A DNA stretch of 64,000 nucleotides from Njordibacter sp905182035 (GTDB lineage Bacteria; Pseudomonadota; Gammaproteobacteria; Pseudomonadales; Balneatricaceae), in assembly GCF_047730075.1 (NCBI RefSeq), contig NZ_CP159831.1, forward strand, positions 248,001 to 312,000, given 5' to 3'. The position numbers and the translations under genes were made by a program. Of the stretch, positions 28,032-36,368 are shown piece by piece (position 1 is the first letter of the stretch; every line of letters starts with the position of its first letter). The notes under the pieces were generated by a model. The model searched no databases. It saw only the letters and a list, made by a program, of their open reading frames with translations, and was not told where the DNA came from.

Positions 28032-29279
28032 ATGGGCACAATAAAAACGATAGCTCTCACCGCAACTGCTGCTGCAATTCTAACTAGCTCCGCCGCTTTT
28101 GCCGCATGCGGCATCGCAGGCAATGCTAACGTGAGCATAATGGGTAACGACTTCCCTGCACTTCACGCTGTATTTTCCGCAGCTGAGCAATGTGCAGGCG
28201 ATGGCGTTACAGTGACTAAAAATCATAACAAAGACTACAAAGACCTCATGGTGCCAGCTCTGACGGCAAATCCAGCTGAATACACCGCTTTAACTGTGTC
28301 AAATGGCACGCTGGTTACACTGATGAACGATGATCTGGTTAGACCATTGGATGATCTCGTTGCTAAGCACGGTTCGGGCTTGAATAAATCACAGTTGGTG
28401 ACGGTTAACGGTAAAGTGATGGCAGTGGCCTTTATGGCCAACGCTCAACACCTTTTCTACCGCTCAGATATCTTAGAGCAAGTTGGCATGAGTGCAGATG
28501 AGTTGCAAACCTATGAGCAGGTGTTGACTGCCGCTAAGAGGATTCGCGACGCTGGGCTTATGGAATACCCGGTTGCACTGAATACTAAGGCGGGCTGGAA
28601 CTTGGGTGAAGAGTTTGTCAACATGTATCTTGGCACTGGTGCAGATATGTTTGTACCAGGGACAGCTAAAGTGAGCATTAATAACGCTCACGGCGTTGCT
28701 ACCTTGAACATGCTAAAGAGCCTTGTTAGTTACTCTCATCCCGATTACCTAACGTTTGATTCCAATGCAACCCAAGCTCTTTGGGAAGGCGATAAGCTAG
28801 CATTGGCGACCATGTGGGGTTCTCGAACAGCAGGTGTATTAGATGCTGAAGGATCTACTGAACAGGTAGTCATGAACACTGACTTTGCTGCAGCCCCAAG
28901 CTTTAATGGTGGCACCATCCCAGCATCGTCCCTATGGTGGGATGGCTTTATTATATCCAAGAACGTTTCCGATGCCGATGCCGAAGCTAGCTTTATTGCC
29001 ATGATGAATGGTATTTCTACTGAAATGGTACAAGCGAATAATGATGCAGCTACTTGGTTGATAGAAGGTTACAAGCCTAGCAAGGCAGCTTCTGGGGTAA
29101 CAGCCACGGCTATGAATGGCGCGGCACCTTATCCAATGTATCCATTTATGGGAGCTTTACACGGTGCTGCAGGTTCTGAGCTATCTGACTTCCTACAAGG
29201 CAGTGAAAGCGCAGGGCAAGCACTAGCTGACATGGAAGCAGCGTATAACGTTGCTGCCAAAGAAAAAGGGTTTTTATAA
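28032..29279 (+). CDS. ABC transporter substrate-binding protein (family 1, CUT1)
   Basis: A 415-aa periplasmic solute-binding protein. It starts MGTIKTIALTATAAAILTSSAAFA, a signal peptide with a likely type I cleavage after AFA. A Cys two residues later makes a lipoprotein conceivable, but the lipobox is poor. Several exposed Trp (WWDGF, MWGSR, TWLIEGYKPS) in the mature part are typical of sugar or polyol binding proteins. I chose 28032 because AGAGG precedes it and the signal peptide begins there. An upstream in-frame start at 27960 would spoil the signal. It is followed by an intercistronic hairpin and two permease genes. Confidence 0.92.
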   Translation: MGTIKTIALTATAAAILTSSAAFAACGIAGNANVSIMGNDFPALHAVFSAAEQCAGDGVTVTKNHNKDYKDLMVPALTANPAEYTALTVSNGTLVTLMNDDLVRPLDDLVAKHGSGLNKSQLVTVNGKVMAVAFMANAQHLFYRSDILEQVGMSADELQTYEQVLTAAKRIRDAGLMEYPVALNTKAGWNLGEEFVNMYLGTGADMFVPGTAKVSINNAHGVATLNMLKSLVSYSHPDYLTFDSNATQALWEGDKLALATMWGSRTAGVLDAEGSTEQVVMNTDFAAAPSFNGGTIPASSLWWDGFIISKNVSDADAEASFIAMMNGISTEMVQANNDAATWLIEGYKPSKAASGVTATAMNGAAPYPMYPFMGALHGAAGSELSDFLQGSESAGQALADMEAAYNVAAKEKGFL

Positions 29280-29300
29280 ACCCTGCTGACACTTGTTAGC

Positions 29301-29339
29301 AAAGGGGGCAAGGCCAATAAGCCTTGGCCCCTTTCTTTT
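29301..29339 (+). terminator. Intercistronic hairpin with U-rich tail after the binding-protein gene
   Basis: A 14-bp stem with one internal mismatch (29301-29314 against 29321-29334) and a 6-nt loop, followed by CTTTT. It is 22 nt past the binding-protein stop and before the permease genes. Such elements usually cause partial termination or protect the upstream mRNA, giving more binding protein than permease. Confidence 0.7.
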
Positions 29340-29386
29340 GAGTAACCCTTTTGAATAAGCCTTTTGTATAAACGGGAATTACTTGC

Positions 29387-30415
29387 ATGCCTCATCGTAC
29401 ATTTTTTTGGTTTATTATTCCGTCTTTAGCGGCCATGATATTGTTTATCGCCTTGCCGGTAATTTCTGTAATAACCCAGTCTTTGCACGTAGAGCATGAG
29501 AAAGTTCTCATCAGTTCCGAAAACTGTGGGCCATTCGGTTGCAAACAAGTAACTATTGTTGATGTAGCGGCCACCACTCAGCTAAGAGCTGATCAGCCGC
29601 TGGGACAATTCAGTGGTTTTGATAACTATACTAATCGCAACCACCTTGCTTTTGATGAGGTAGGTCTGGCCTGGGAAGGCAGCGAAAATATTGGTATTTT
29701 TATTAAAAAATTACTCAATCTACCTTTTTATAAAGCACTTGCGTTTACCTTAACCTACACCTTTGTGGTTACGCCTTTCGTTATTGTATTGGGTCTTGCT
29801 ATCGCCCTAGGCGTAAATGCACTGCCTAAATTCGCTAAGGGCCCCACCATTTTTGTATCTCTTTTACCCATGATTGTGACCCCGCTCATTGGCTCGTTAA
29901 TTTTGTTTTGGATGATCGATGGAGAAGGCATTATTGGCGCTTCTATACAATATCTTTTTAATGACCCCGGCTTATCCTTAAAAGCCTCCCCCGCCTTAAC
30001 GTGGATGATGCTTATCGTTTACGGTATTTGGCATTCAGCACCGTTTTCTTTTATTGTTTTCTATGCAGGGTTGCAAACGGTTCCAGCAGATACCCTTGAA
30101 GCTGCTACCATAGACGGGGCGAATCGCTGGCAACGGATTCGCTACGTAGTTGTACCCTATATGAAACCGTTGGTTGTGTTCATTATGCTCATGCAGCTTA
30201 TGGACAACTTCAGAGTACTTGAGCCTATTGTTAGCTTTGCGTCCGAGGCCAGTGCTACATCATTAAGCTGGATCATTTACAAAGATCTAACTTCAGATAC
30301 GCAGTTATTTGGCTCAGCTGCAGCGACTTCCATGCTCACTATTATTGGTGTTGCTATTTTATTGTTACCCGTGCTCTTTCGAACTTGGCGCGACTTTAGC
30401 CGCACAGCACATTAA
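29387..30415 (+). CDS. ABC transporter permease, MalF type
   Basis: A 342-aa inner membrane permease. TM1 (about 8-28) is followed by a long periplasmic insert (about 30-105) as in MalF-like subunits. That insert contains a Cys pair, NCGPFGC, that could form a disulfide. Five further membrane segments and the EAA coupling motif EAATIDGANRWQRIRYVVVP, which contacts the ATPase, follow. It pairs with the next gene as a heterodimeric CUT1 channel. Confidence 0.92.
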   Translation: MPHRTFFWFIIPSLAAMILFIALPVISVITQSLHVEHEKVLISSENCGPFGCKQVTIVDVAATTQLRADQPLGQFSGFDNYTNRNHLAFDEVGLAWEGSENIGIFIKKLLNLPFYKALAFTLTYTFVVTPFVIVLGLAIALGVNALPKFAKGPTIFVSLLPMIVTPLIGSLILFWMIDGEGIIGASIQYLFNDPGLSLKASPALTWMMLIVYGIWHSAPFSFIVFYAGLQTVPADTLEAATIDGANRWQRIRYVVVPYMKPLVVFIMLMQLMDNFRVLEPIVSFASEASATSLSWIIYKDLTSDTQLFGSAAATSMLTIIGVAILLLPVLFRTWRDFSRTAH

Positions 30416-30436
30416 AGCACAAGTAAGGAGCACATC

Positions 30437-31318
30437 ATGACAAACCCAGCTCAACGTCGCTCTACTAGCCTAGCTATTATTTCCACAGGTTTCGTTGTGC
30501 TATGGCTTATGGTTGCCGCTGGACCTTTTTTATGGACCCTTTGGGGATCCTTTAAAGTACAGGGAGATTTCTTTTCCAAAGCAGACTGGACCAATGCGCT
30601 CTATGGAGTACGCACTATGGTGGAAACGGGCGATTTTTTCACCACTAATGGTTACTACGGTGCTTGGGTAGAACACGGGTTTGGTGAATCTGTCATCAAC
30701 ACCACCATCGTTGTTGTGTCCACTGTGATTATTTCTCTTACCTTAGGCACGCTGGGTGGATACGCCTTAGCCCGATCGGGGTTTAAATACTCCTTCTGGA
30801 TCCTTATGTTAGCCTTAGTGTTTCGAGCAATGCCACATATTACTTTGGTATCGGGCTACCTGCTGCCATTTTTCGAGTGGAATATTTGGGGTTACTTGCC
30901 TACTTCAATTATAGTTTTGGTAGCCATTAACCAACCCTTTACTTTGTGGATGCTGCACTCATTCTTTTTGAATATTCCCAAAGATATGGATGAAAGTGCA
31001 ATGGTAGATGGCTGTACCCGCTTTCAGGCATTCTGGCACGTTATTATCCCAGTCATGTGGCCTGGGGTGATCACTACTGGCTTGTTTAGCTTTTTACTGG
31101 CTTACAACGACTTTGCCGTAACCGCATCTTTATTAAGTCAAGATAACCAAACTATGATACCGAAAATCGCCAGTTTCCTCGGCACTACGCAGGTAGAAGG
31201 TAACGTTATGTTTGCAGTAGCCGCCGTAGTGTCAGCGATGATTCCATTATTTATTTTGGTAATGTTCTTCCAGCGTCAAATAGTCTCTGGTTTAACTGCC
31301 GGTGCAGTGAAAGGGTAA
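30437..31318 (+). CDS. ABC transporter permease, MalG type
   Basis: A 293-aa permease with six predicted membrane segments and the EAA-loop motif DESAMVDGCTRFQAFWHVIIP. A shorter periplasmic stretch (about 45-85) lies after TM1. AAGGAG precedes the ATG. It lies 21 nt after the MalF-type gene and 10 nt before a SnoaL-like gene, so transporter and enzyme are cotranscribed. Confidence 0.92.
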   Translation: MTNPAQRRSTSLAIISTGFVVLWLMVAAGPFLWTLWGSFKVQGDFFSKADWTNALYGVRTMVETGDFFTTNGYYGAWVEHGFGESVINTTIVVVSTVIISLTLGTLGGYALARSGFKYSFWILMLALVFRAMPHITLVSGYLLPFFEWNIWGYLPTSIIVLVAINQPFTLWMLHSFFLNIPKDMDESAMVDGCTRFQAFWHVIIPVMWPGVITTGLFSFLLAYNDFAVTASLLSQDNQTMIPKIASFLGTTQVEGNVMFAVAAVVSAMIPLFILVMFFQRQIVSGLTAGAVKG

Positions 31319-31328
31319 TCTATTCAGT

Positions 31329-32345
31329 ATGAAAAATGATATTCAGGCAGCAAAGGCTGTAGTATTCGATTTTTACAAGCGTTTAGATAGTGCTACCCCA
31401 GAAGTATTGGGTGACGTGGTGGAGGACCACACAACTGACAATTACCTCTGGCGCGGTTACCATCCATTCCATGAGCAAACCTCTGCAACTCAAGTAGCTC
31501 ATTTATTCTGGCAGCCACTGCGGAACTCGCTAAAACATCTGCAGCGCCGCCAAGACATTTTTATGGCTGGGCGCAACGAAATGGATGATTTTTCATCTAT
31601 TTGGGTGGTGTCCATGGGGCACCTCATGGGCTTGTTCGATGAGCCGTGGTTGGGCATCAGACCTACGGGAAAAATTGCCATGCTCAGGTACTGTGAATTC
31701 AACAAGGTTGAAAACGGCAAAATATCTGAAACAGCCATGTTTTTTGATATTCCACACTTGATGGTGCAAGCAGGTTTGCAGCCATTCCCACCGCAGACCG
31801 CTGCGCAGCTTGTACAGCCTGGCCCCATGTCTCACAACGGATTAATGTTTAATGAGCAGGAACCTACTCAGGGTGAAACAACCTTAGCTGCCATCAATCA
31901 CATGATCATTGCTCTGGGTGACTGGGATCACGAACTCTCCCTGGAAGATGAACTGCGCTTGAGCTGGCACGAAGACATGACTTGGTGGGGCCCTACGGGT
32001 ATAGGCGCCACTTACACCATTCCACGCTATGCCCAGCAGCATTCTGGACCCTTTAGAGCTGCATTTAAAGACCGCGCGTTTAATGGTCATGTTTGTCGTA
32101 TGGCTGAAGGTGAGTTCGGAGGTTTTTTTGGTTGGCCAAATTTAACCTTAGAACCTTTAGGAGGTTTTATGGGCATGCCGGCAACAGGTAAGTCAGGTGA
32201 TATGCGCGTCATTGATATTTATCGTCGGGACGGTGATAAACTGGCCGAAAACTGGGTTTTTATCGATCTGTTACATTTTTGGAAACAACAAGGGGTCGAT
32301 ATTTTAGCCAGGACAACGGGCAGTGACGCGATTGATTTTTACTAG
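31329..32345 (+). CDS. Two-domain SnoaL/NTF2-like protein (fourth paralog)
   Basis: A 338-aa protein with two SnoaL-like domains (about 1-155 and 180-330). It shares PWLGIRPTGK, WWGPTGIGA and ENWVFIDLLHFWKQQGVDIL with the paralog at 23699 (PWLDIPPTGH, NWYGPAGIGS, ENWVLVDLLDLYHQVGIDVF). It closes the plus-strand transporter operon. The ribosome site is weak, so it probably depends on coupling to the permease gene. It may catalyse an isomerisation, dehydration or cyclisation of the imported compound. This is inferred only from the fold. Confidence 0.85.
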   Translation: MKNDIQAAKAVVFDFYKRLDSATPEVLGDVVEDHTTDNYLWRGYHPFHEQTSATQVAHLFWQPLRNSLKHLQRRQDIFMAGRNEMDDFSSIWVVSMGHLMGLFDEPWLGIRPTGKIAMLRYCEFNKVENGKISETAMFFDIPHLMVQAGLQPFPPQTAAQLVQPGPMSHNGLMFNEQEPTQGETTLAAINHMIIALGDWDHELSLEDELRLSWHEDMTWWGPTGIGATYTIPRYAQQHSGPFRAAFKDRAFNGHVCRMAEGEFGGFFGWPNLTLEPLGGFMGMPATGKSGDMRVIDIYRRDGDKLAENWVFIDLLHFWKQQGVDILARTTGSDAIDFY

Positions 32346-32502
32346 CTGTATTATTGAGGACAATGGCGTAGTGGGGGTTAATATTTGTGGTAAAGGCCTG
32401 CTTGACAGGCTGCATGTGTTACAAAGTAGGGTGTCTGGAGCTTAAAGCTACTTCTGTGTCGCACCAAGATAGATGGCATAGGAAGTATTAGGTGATAGTT
32501 CA

Positions 32503-32520
32503 AGGTTAATAAATTAACCT
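32503..32520. promoter_or_regulatory. Inverted repeat upstream of sdaA
   Basis: AGGTTAAT-AA-ATTAACCT: perfect 8-bp arms with a 2-nt spacer, immediately before the GntR-type operator. It may be a second regulator site or simply a leader hairpin. Confidence 0.4.
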
Positions 32521-32521
32521 A

Positions 32522-32534
32522 GTGGTCTGACCAC
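32522..32534. promoter_or_regulatory. GntR (FadR/LldR-type) operator overlapping the sdaA leader
   Basis: GTGGTC-T-GACCAC is a perfect 6-bp inverted repeat containing TGGTCTGACCA, the classical operator shape of FCD-subfamily GntR regulators such as FadR, PdhR and LldR. It ends 16 bp before the sdaA ATG, where a bound repressor would block transcription or the ribosome site. No GntR gene lies in the window, so the regulator would act in trans. Confidence 0.5.
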
Positions 32535-32550
32535 AACAAAGGCATTGATC

Positions 32551-33939
32551 ATGAGTTTAAGCGTATTCGACTTGCTAAAAATTGGCATTGGCCCATCTAG
32601 TTCACACACCGTCGGCCCCATGCGGGCTGCTTTAGCCTTTGTTGAGCAGCTTAAGAGCGAAGGTAAATTAACTCAAGTGACGCGAGTGAAAGGTGAATTG
32701 TTTGGTTCCCTTGGCGCGACGGGTAAAGGCCATGCCAGTGATATTGCTGTGATTCTCGGTTTGTTGGGTGAAGCGCCTGATACCATCGATCCACCGCAGG
32801 TACAGCCAATGTTGGACGAAATTTCGGCCAATGAGCGGCTGCCCCTTAAGCGTGAGCATGATATTGAGTTTATCCAGCACCGTGACATCATCCTTAACTT
32901 AGAAGAATCACTGCCTTACCACCCTAATGGCATGACCATGAGCGCTTTCGACGATGTGGGGGATGTGTTGTTAGAGATGTCCTATTACTCCGTAGGTGGT
33001 GGATTTATTGTAGATGAAACGGCTGCCAAAGCCGACGAACTACCTATAGACGATGACCAGCCCAAAGTTCCTTACCCATTTACCTCTGGTGTTGAATTAC
33101 TTGCCCACTGTAAGGCTACGGGTATGAGTATTAGTCAGGTGATGATGGAGAATGAAAAAACTTGGCGCACAGAAGAAGAAGTAAGAAGTAAAATTTTGCA
33201 CCTATGGCAGGTGATGCAACAATGTGTTCGCAATGGTTGCAACACGGGAGGTGTTTTGCCAGGTGGCCTTAATGTTAAGCGCCGCGCCGCAGACTTGTAT
33301 AGCAAACTCAGCAGCTTGGGTTCTGTGAAGGTGATTACCCCGCAGTTATCCGCCATGGATTGGGTAAACCTTTATGCTATGGCCGTTAATGAAGAAAACG
33401 CTGCTGGTGGTCGTATTGTTACTGCACCCACTAACGGTGCTGCAGGTATTATTCCTGCGGTATTACATTACTACGATAACTTCTATCCATCGGCTGACGA
33501 TAAAGGTATTGTAAGCTTCGTATTGGCTGCCGCCGCAGTTGGTATCTTATGTAAGCTCAACGCTTCTATTTCAGGAGCAGAAGTGGGTTGTCAGGGTGAG
33601 GTGGGTAGTGCGTGCGCAATGGCTGCTGCAGGTTTAGCCGAAGTGATTGGTGGTACCCCTGAGCAAGTGGAAAACGCTGCTGAAATTGGTATGGAGCACA
33701 ATTTAGGCCTTACCTGTGATCCTATTGCAGGTTTGGTTCAGGTGCCATGTATTGAGCGTAACGCTATGGGTTCGATCAAAGCTATTAACGCGGCCCATAT
33801 GGCTATGCGAGGTGATGGTGAGCATTTGGTATCATTAGATGACGTGATTAAAACCATGCGTGAAACTGGTGCAGATATGCAGGATAAATACAAAGAAACC
33901 TCCCGTGGCGGTCTTGCGGTCAACGTGACCAACTGTTAA
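32551..33939 (+). CDS. sdaA: L-serine ammonia-lyase (iron-sulfur type)
   Basis: Deaminates L-serine to pyruvate. A 462-aa single-chain enzyme with an N-terminal beta domain beginning SVFDLLKIGIGPSSSHTVGP and a C-terminal alpha domain. The alpha domain has the iron-sulfur cysteines in SISGAEVGCQGEVGSAC and LTCDPIAGLVQVPC, as needed for the [4Fe-4S] cluster. I chose ATG 32551 with AAAGG 9 nt upstream. A TTG two codons earlier is less likely. A GntR-type operator lies in its leader and an XRE-cupin regulator follows 16 nt downstream. Confidence 0.96.
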   Translation: MSLSVFDLLKIGIGPSSSHTVGPMRAALAFVEQLKSEGKLTQVTRVKGELFGSLGATGKGHASDIAVILGLLGEAPDTIDPPQVQPMLDEISANERLPLKREHDIEFIQHRDIILNLEESLPYHPNGMTMSAFDDVGDVLLEMSYYSVGGGFIVDETAAKADELPIDDDQPKVPYPFTSGVELLAHCKATGMSISQVMMENEKTWRTEEEVRSKILHLWQVMQQCVRNGCNTGGVLPGGLNVKRRAADLYSKLSSLGSVKVITPQLSAMDWVNLYAMAVNEENAAGGRIVTAPTNGAAGIIPAVLHYYDNFYPSADDKGIVSFVLAAAAVGILCKLNASISGAEVGCQGEVGSACAMAAAGLAEVIGGTPEQVENAAEIGMEHNLGLTCDPIAGLVQVPCIERNAMGSIKAINAAHMAMRGDGEHLVSLDDVIKTMRETGADMQDKYKETSRGGLAVNVTNC

Positions 33940-33955
33940 TTAGACGGAGAAATTA

Positions 33956-34570
33956 ATGTCTACATTGCGCCCAGAAGCGGGTATATTGCCATCCGTTCCT
34001 AGCCCTGCTGCCCAGCAAGGTAATTTTGGTGAACGCCTTAGGGCCTTGCGACAAGATCGTCAAATGACCTTGCAACAAGCCAGTAAAGTGACTGGTGTAG
34101 CACAATCAACTTTGTCAAAAATGGAAAATAACCAGCTTTCGCCTACATTCAATCTCATGCAAAAGTTGGCTCTTGGTTTAGGTATCGACATGCCTCAATT
34201 GTTTGCCCCAGTCAAAGAAGTGCGCATTTCTGGCCGGCGCAGTGTCACCAAAAAACAGCAAGGCCGCGAACACCTAACTGCTACATACGAGCATGAGTTG
34301 TTGGCAACAGAGCTAGATTCAAAACGTATGGTGCCTTTTAAAAGCCGTGTCCGTGCTCGCACTTTGGATGAGTTTGGCGGCTGGGTAAGACACGAAGGTG
34401 AAGAGCTACTGCTTGTGCTAGATGGAGACGTGCTGGTGTATACTGAAGAGTATGAGCCTTTAGCCCTTAGCGAAGGGGATAGTACCTATTTTGACAGCAC
34501 CATGGGCCATGCAGTGGTATCCACTAGCAAAGACGATGCGCTAGTGCTTTGGGTGTGTGTGGCACTCTGA
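33956..34570 (+). CDS. XRE-family transcriptional regulator with cupin domain
   Basis: A 204-aa regulator. The helix-turn-helix of the HTH_3 type (about 25-80) contains MTLQQASKVTGVAQSTLSKMENNQLSPTF. A cupin_2 sensor domain (about 125-200) contains RHEGEELLLVLDGDVLVYTEEYEPLALSEGDSTYF. Such proteins often respond to amino acids or polyamines. It starts 16 nt after sdaA and is probably cotranscribed, so it may sense serine or a related metabolite and regulate this operon. That link is inferred from position only. Confidence 0.9.
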   Translation: MSTLRPEAGILPSVPSPAAQQGNFGERLRALRQDRQMTLQQASKVTGVAQSTLSKMENNQLSPTFNLMQKLALGLGIDMPQLFAPVKEVRISGRRSVTKKQQGREHLTATYEHELLATELDSKRMVPFKSRVRARTLDEFGGWVRHEGEELLLVLDGDVLVYTEEYEPLALSEGDSTYFDSTMGHAVVSTSKDDALVLWVCVAL

Positions 34571-34601
34571 CCCCTAAAACGTCCTTTCACAAGGCTAAAT
34601 A

Positions 34602-35207
34602 ATGAAACAAGTGGTATTGGCAAGCGGCAACGCCGGTAAGTTAAAAGAATTCGGCCAGCGTTTAGCGCCATTGGGTATTGAGTTAGTCCCACAAAACCAG
34701 TTTGTTACCGAAGAAGTGGAAGAAACAGGTCTTAGTTTTGTCGAAAACGCCATTATTAAAGCGCGTCATGCTGCCGCCGCATCAGGAATGCCTTCTTTAG
34801 CCGATGATTCAGGCTTGGAAGTAGACGCGTTAGGCGGTGCCCCCGGCATTTATTCGGCTCGTTACGCAGGCTCCACATTAAACGGCCAAGCCAAAGACGC
34901 CGCTAATAGTGCTCAACTTATTGCTGACCTTGAACACATTCCAATGAGCCAGCGCACTGCTCGATTTCAATGTGTGTTGGTGTACATGCGCCATGCCACT
35001 GATCCTACACCGCTCATTTGCCAGGCGGCGTGGGAAGGTTTGATTATGGATGGTGTGCAGGGCGAACATGGTTTTGGTTATGACCCTATTTTTCAAGTAC
35101 TAGAAAAGGGCTGCCGTGCTGCACAGCTAACACCTACACAGAAGATTGCCATCAGCCACCGTGGAAAAGCCTTGGCGAAATTGCAAAGAGCATTAGCTGA
35201 AGCTTGA
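34602..35207 (+). CDS. rdgB: XTP/dITP pyrophosphatase RdgB
   Basis: House-cleaning nucleotide pyrophosphatase removing dITP, dXTP and ITP. The 201 aa carry the Ham1 family motifs: N-terminal SGNAGKLKEF, LADDSGLEVDALGGAPGIYSARYAG and the C-terminal HGFGYDPIF with SHRGKAL. Its stop overlaps the hemW ATG by one nucleotide (TGATG), a common rdgB-hemW pairing in gammaproteobacteria. Confidence 0.97.
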   Translation: MKQVVLASGNAGKLKEFGQRLAPLGIELVPQNQFVTEEVEETGLSFVENAIIKARHAAAASGMPSLADDSGLEVDALGGAPGIYSARYAGSTLNGQAKDAANSAQLIADLEHIPMSQRTARFQCVLVYMRHATDPTPLICQAAWEGLIMDGVQGEHGFGYDPIFQVLEKGCRAAQLTPTQKIAISHRGKALAKLQRALAEA

Positions 35208-36367
35208 TGCCGTCACCTATTAATCAGCTACTATTGCCTCCACTAAGCCTCTATATCCACATTCCGTGGTGTGTACGTAAGTGCCCTTATTGTGACTTTA
35301 ACTCTCATGCTACCCAAGGTGGGGAAGCCATTCCTGAAAGCAGTTATATAACAGCCTTACTAGCCGATTTAAGCAAAGAGCTGGCCACTGTCAGCGGCCG
35401 CACCTTGCATAGTATTTTTATTGGCGGCGGTACTCCTAGCTTAATGAGTGCTGCGGGTATTGGTGAAATTCTCAGTTTCGTTAAAGCCAATATTAAATGC
35501 AAAAGAAATATGGAGGTTACATTAGAGGCGAATCCTGGGACTTTTGAGCAAGCTAAATTTGCAGGCTTTCTTGAACAGGGTATTAATCGCTTGTCTATTG
35601 GCGTACAGAGTTTTGATGATGAGTGTTTACAGGTCTTAGGGCGTATACACAGTGCCACACAAGCTAAGTTAGCTATCGATAAAGCTCAGTCATTAGGCTT
35701 TAACCGTATTAATTTAGATTTGATGCATGGCTTGCCAGGGCAGACCCTGGAAAAGGGTTTAGCTGACTTACAGCAAGCTTTGGAGTTTGATACTGATCAC
35801 CTGTCCTGGTATCAGCTCACTATTGAACCTAATACTGAATTTCACAGCCGGCCGCCTAATTTGCCCGATGAAGATATTCTTGTTGATATCCAAGATCAAG
35901 GCCAAGCCTTGATCAAAGAAGCTGGGTTAAAGCAGTACGAAATTTCGGCTTACTCCAAACAAGGCAGTCAAGCTCAGCATAATCTTAACTATTGGCATTT
36001 TGGTGATTATATTGGTGTAGGGGCAGGAGCCCATGGCAAAGTTAGCAGTTGGAATGATGGTACATTGGTCATAGAGCGTAGGGTGAAGTTACGCCAACCG
36101 AAGGCCTATATGGCAGCAATATATCCACTGGCTTCAAACCATTGTGTTGCGCCAGAAGAGCTAAAGCTGGAGTTCTTTATGAATGTCCTGCGCCTTCAGA
36201 AAGGCGTAACTACAGCGAGCTACCTAGCCACTACTGGACAATCTTTGGCTCAAGTGGAAACTGCTATTGCTTCTGCAAGGCAGGCAGGGCTGATGATGCC
36301 AGATCGGCTTCAAGCCAGCCCTTTAGGGTGGCGCTTTCTAAATGACCTGTTAAGTTATTTTGACTAG
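35207..36367 (+). CDS. hemW: Radical SAM protein HemW (heme chaperone)
   Basis: Radical SAM protein of the HemN-like family. The cluster motif CVRKCPYC (CX3CX2C) is near residue 23, followed by DFNSH. FIGGGTPSLM and the DLMHGLPGQT motif also match. The family acts as a heme chaperone rather than a coproporphyrinogen oxidase. I use the ATG at 35207, overlapping the rdgB stop, rather than the TTG one codon earlier. It ends one nucleotide from the convergent DUF4426 gene. Confidence 0.95.
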   Translation: MPSPINQLLLPPLSLYIHIPWCVRKCPYCDFNSHATQGGEAIPESSYITALLADLSKELATVSGRTLHSIFIGGGTPSLMSAAGIGEILSFVKANIKCKRNMEVTLEANPGTFEQAKFAGFLEQGINRLSIGVQSFDDECLQVLGRIHSATQAKLAIDKAQSLGFNRINLDLMHGLPGQTLEKGLADLQQALEFDTDHLSWYQLTIEPNTEFHSRPPNLPDEDILVDIQDQGQALIKEAGLKQYEISAYSKQGSQAQHNLNYWHFGDYIGVGAGAHGKVSSWNDGTLVIERRVKLRQPKAYMAAIYPLASNHCVAPEELKLEFFMNVLRLQKGVTTASYLATTGQSLAQVETAIASARQAGLMMPDRLQASPLGWRFLNDLLSYFD

Positions 36368-36368
36368 A

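Noticed and set aside
19116..32345. DHPS (sulfopropanediol) degradation cluster
   Set aside because: Only the HisD-like dehydrogenase fits. The other expected sulfolactate and sulfonate-uptake genes are absent, and the importer is of sugar type.
32401..32430. TTGACA upstream of sdaA as a sigma-70 -35 box
   Set aside because: The hexamer at 32402 is perfect, but no acceptable -10 box follows at 16-18 nt, so I did not list a promoter.
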